A stretch of 14,111 bases of DNA. Source: Flammeovirgaceae bacterium UBA4659. GTDB lineage: Bacteria > Bacteroidota > Bacteroidia > Cytophagales > Cyclobacteriaceae. A model generated the notes under the pieces. That model did not search any database. It worked only from the letters and a program-made list of their open reading frames with translations, and was not told where the DNA came from. A program made the translations under genes and the position numbers. The stretch covers positions 1-14,111 of the forward strand of contig DHLV01000045.1 of assembly GCA_002405445.1 (NCBI GenBank), read 5' to 3'. This document shows, in pieces, positions 13,188 through 14,111 of the stretch; positions within the stretch are counted from its first letter, which is position 1; each line of letters begins with the position of its first letter.

Positions 13188-13618
13188 ATGATCCATGGTA
13201 TTTTTGCTAACGAAATTGTTATTTGCCGGTGAGACGACTGTGTACCGGGGCTAACGCATCATGTAAGCAGGTATCACCGGCCGATGAATTGGAGTTTACG
13301 TTGAGACGGATTTTGGAGGTGCATCAGTGAGAAAAGCTCATGTAACACCCGTGCGTGGTTGGCGGATGCCGGTTTGCTGCGCGAGTTGAATGAGGAAGTG
13401 GAAAACCGACTCGTAAGTGAATTCAAAAAAAAATAGTGGCTGAAGAGGCAGGGGTAAAGGTACACACGGTGATTTTAGGACACGATATTTCTGCTGACTA
13501 CCCAATTGAAAAATTCAAACAAGATGCAGAAAAGAAGTTTGAGAAATTTAATGTTCACCTTGGCGTTTTCTCCAATCAATCGGAGGCATATACCTGGATG
13601 AAGCAGTATATTATTTAA
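13188..13618 (+). pseudogene. Decayed small gene broken by about three frameshifts
   Basis: Protein-like pieces run in order but in changing frames. ATG 13188 begins MIHGIFANEIVICR and ends at TGA 13230. A second frame, open from 13211 to 13327, gives PADELEFTLRRILEVHQ and stops at TGA 13328. The frame at 13350-13433 gives WLADAGLLRELNEEVENRLV and stops at 13434 just after a run of nine A (13425-13433). A final piece from 13436 to 13618 (GTG, 60 residues) ends QSEAYTWMKQYII. One extra A in the A9 run would join the last two pieces. Joined, they would give a protein of about 143 residues. I do not recognise the family; the tail faintly recalls STAS-like proteins. Only the 13436-13618 piece could still be translated as it stands. 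Confidence 0.5.
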
Positions 13619-13658
13619 GTCGGGTGAAGGCAAAAAAAAGGTAACTAACAAAAACGCT

Positions 13659-14111
13659 ATGAATCGCAGGGAATTTATTCAAACCACCTCAATGGCAGCC
13701 GTAGGAGCATTGACGATGAGCTCATTTACGCTAATCGACAAAAAGAAAATTGGGCTGCAGTTGTACTCACTTCGCGACATTTTACCAAAAGATCCAAAAG
13801 GGGTATTGGCAAAAGTTGCGGGCTTCGGGTATAAAGAACTAGAGGCGTATAGCTACAACGATGGCCAGATTTTCGGAATGAAATACAAGGAGTTTACCGA
13901 TTATGTGAATACTTTGGGAATGCGTGTGACCAGCGGTCATCATCTGCTGGGCAAGTCGGCACAAACGAAAATGATGAAAGGCACTGTGATGAATGAATGG
14001 GAGCGTGCCGTGAATCATGCAAAGGAATCGGGGCAGGATTTTATGGTAGTTGCTTTTTTAATGCCCGATGAGAGAAAAGATTACAAGGGAATCTGCGAAG
14101 CACTAAACAAA
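13659..14111 (+). CDS. Exported xylose-isomerase-like sugar isomerase/epimerase, N-terminal part (partial)
   Basis: An open frame of 151 codons from ATG 13659 to the window edge with no stop. The N-terminus NRREFIQTTSMAAVGALTMS is a twin-arginine-type export signal (Arg-Arg-x-Phe followed by a hydrophobic stretch), so the folded protein is probably sent to the periplasm. From about residue 31, KIGLQLYSLRDILPKDPKGVLAKVAGFGYKELE is the first beta-alpha unit of the sugar phosphate isomerase/epimerase TIM barrel. Residues about 85-95 contain TSGHHLLG, where such proteins often place substrate-contacting histidines. Metal ligands would lie in the missing part. It is a second, exported relative of the cytosolic epimerase at 10889, and such exported versions commonly accompany DUF1080 genes. 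The start codon follows an A-rich leader without a Shine-Dalgarno sequence. Confidence 0.85.
   Translation, partial: MNRREFIQTTSMAAVGALTMSSFTLIDKKKIGLQLYSLRDILPKDPKGVLAKVAGFGYKELEAYSYNDGQIFGMKYKEFTDYVNTLGMRVTSGHHLLGKSAQTKMMKGTVMNEWERAVNHAKESGQDFMVVAFLMPDERKDYKGICEALNK

Noticed and set aside
13225..13281. 8-bp inverted repeat GCCGGTGA / TCACCGGC with a 41-base spacer
   Set aside because: Short arms within a decayed coding region. Chance occurrence is reasonable, with no duplication or transposase nearby.

Overview
The window looks like chromosomal DNA of a Bacteroidota bacterium, probably of the Cytophagales type. Supporting signs are the absence of Shine-Dalgarno sequences before the starts, one TAnnTTTG-type promoter box, a MORN/TonB-C hybrid protein, a WbqC protein, and the grouping of DUF1080, Gfo/Idh/MocA, xylose-isomerase-like and lipoprotein cytochrome c genes common in that phylum. 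Taxonomy is inferred from gene content only.

Left part (1-5561), intracellular sugar phosphorolysis: the C-terminal end of a ROK sugar kinase, a small membrane/coiled-coil protein, a PfkB-family kinase, beta-phosphoglucomutase, and a GH65 disaccharide phosphorylase. GH65 enzymes of this kind release beta-glucose-1-phosphate, which beta-phosphoglucomutase turns into glucose-6-phosphate, and a ROK kinase could phosphorylate the released glucose. An AT-rich, oppositely oriented gene for a secreted MORN/TonB-C protein sits between the mutase and the phosphorylase.

Middle part (5646-9449), a tight five-gene cassette for cell-surface glycan or lipid-linked sugar modification: WbqC-like protein, GT2 polyprenol-type glycosyltransferase with two C-terminal membrane helices, SAM methyltransferase, SMR/ArnE-like four-helix membrane protein, and a WecE-like PLP sugar aminotransferase. 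Two of the junctions are 4-base ATGA overlaps and one is a 2-base gap.

Right part (9650-14111), a probable 3-keto-glycoside pathway: Gfo/Idh/MocA dehydrogenase, xylose-isomerase-like TIM-barrel epimerase, lipoprotein cytochrome c, secreted DUF1080 (3-keto-disaccharide hydrolase family), a decayed small gene, and the start of an exported TIM-barrel isomerase running off the edge. GH65, beta-PGM, Gfo/Idh/MocA and TIM-barrel epimerase together resemble the E. coli ycjQRSTU set.

The least expected signal is non-coding. Four genes (PfkB, beta-PGM, GH65, TIM-barrel epimerase) are each preceded by a G-poor leader made of degenerate tandem 7-base units (AATCTGA-like or CTAACTC-like) that runs up to the ATG. 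In three of the four the start codon is exactly in register with the units. Before the mutase, a second array in inverted orientation can pair with the first to form a long hairpin next to the start codon.
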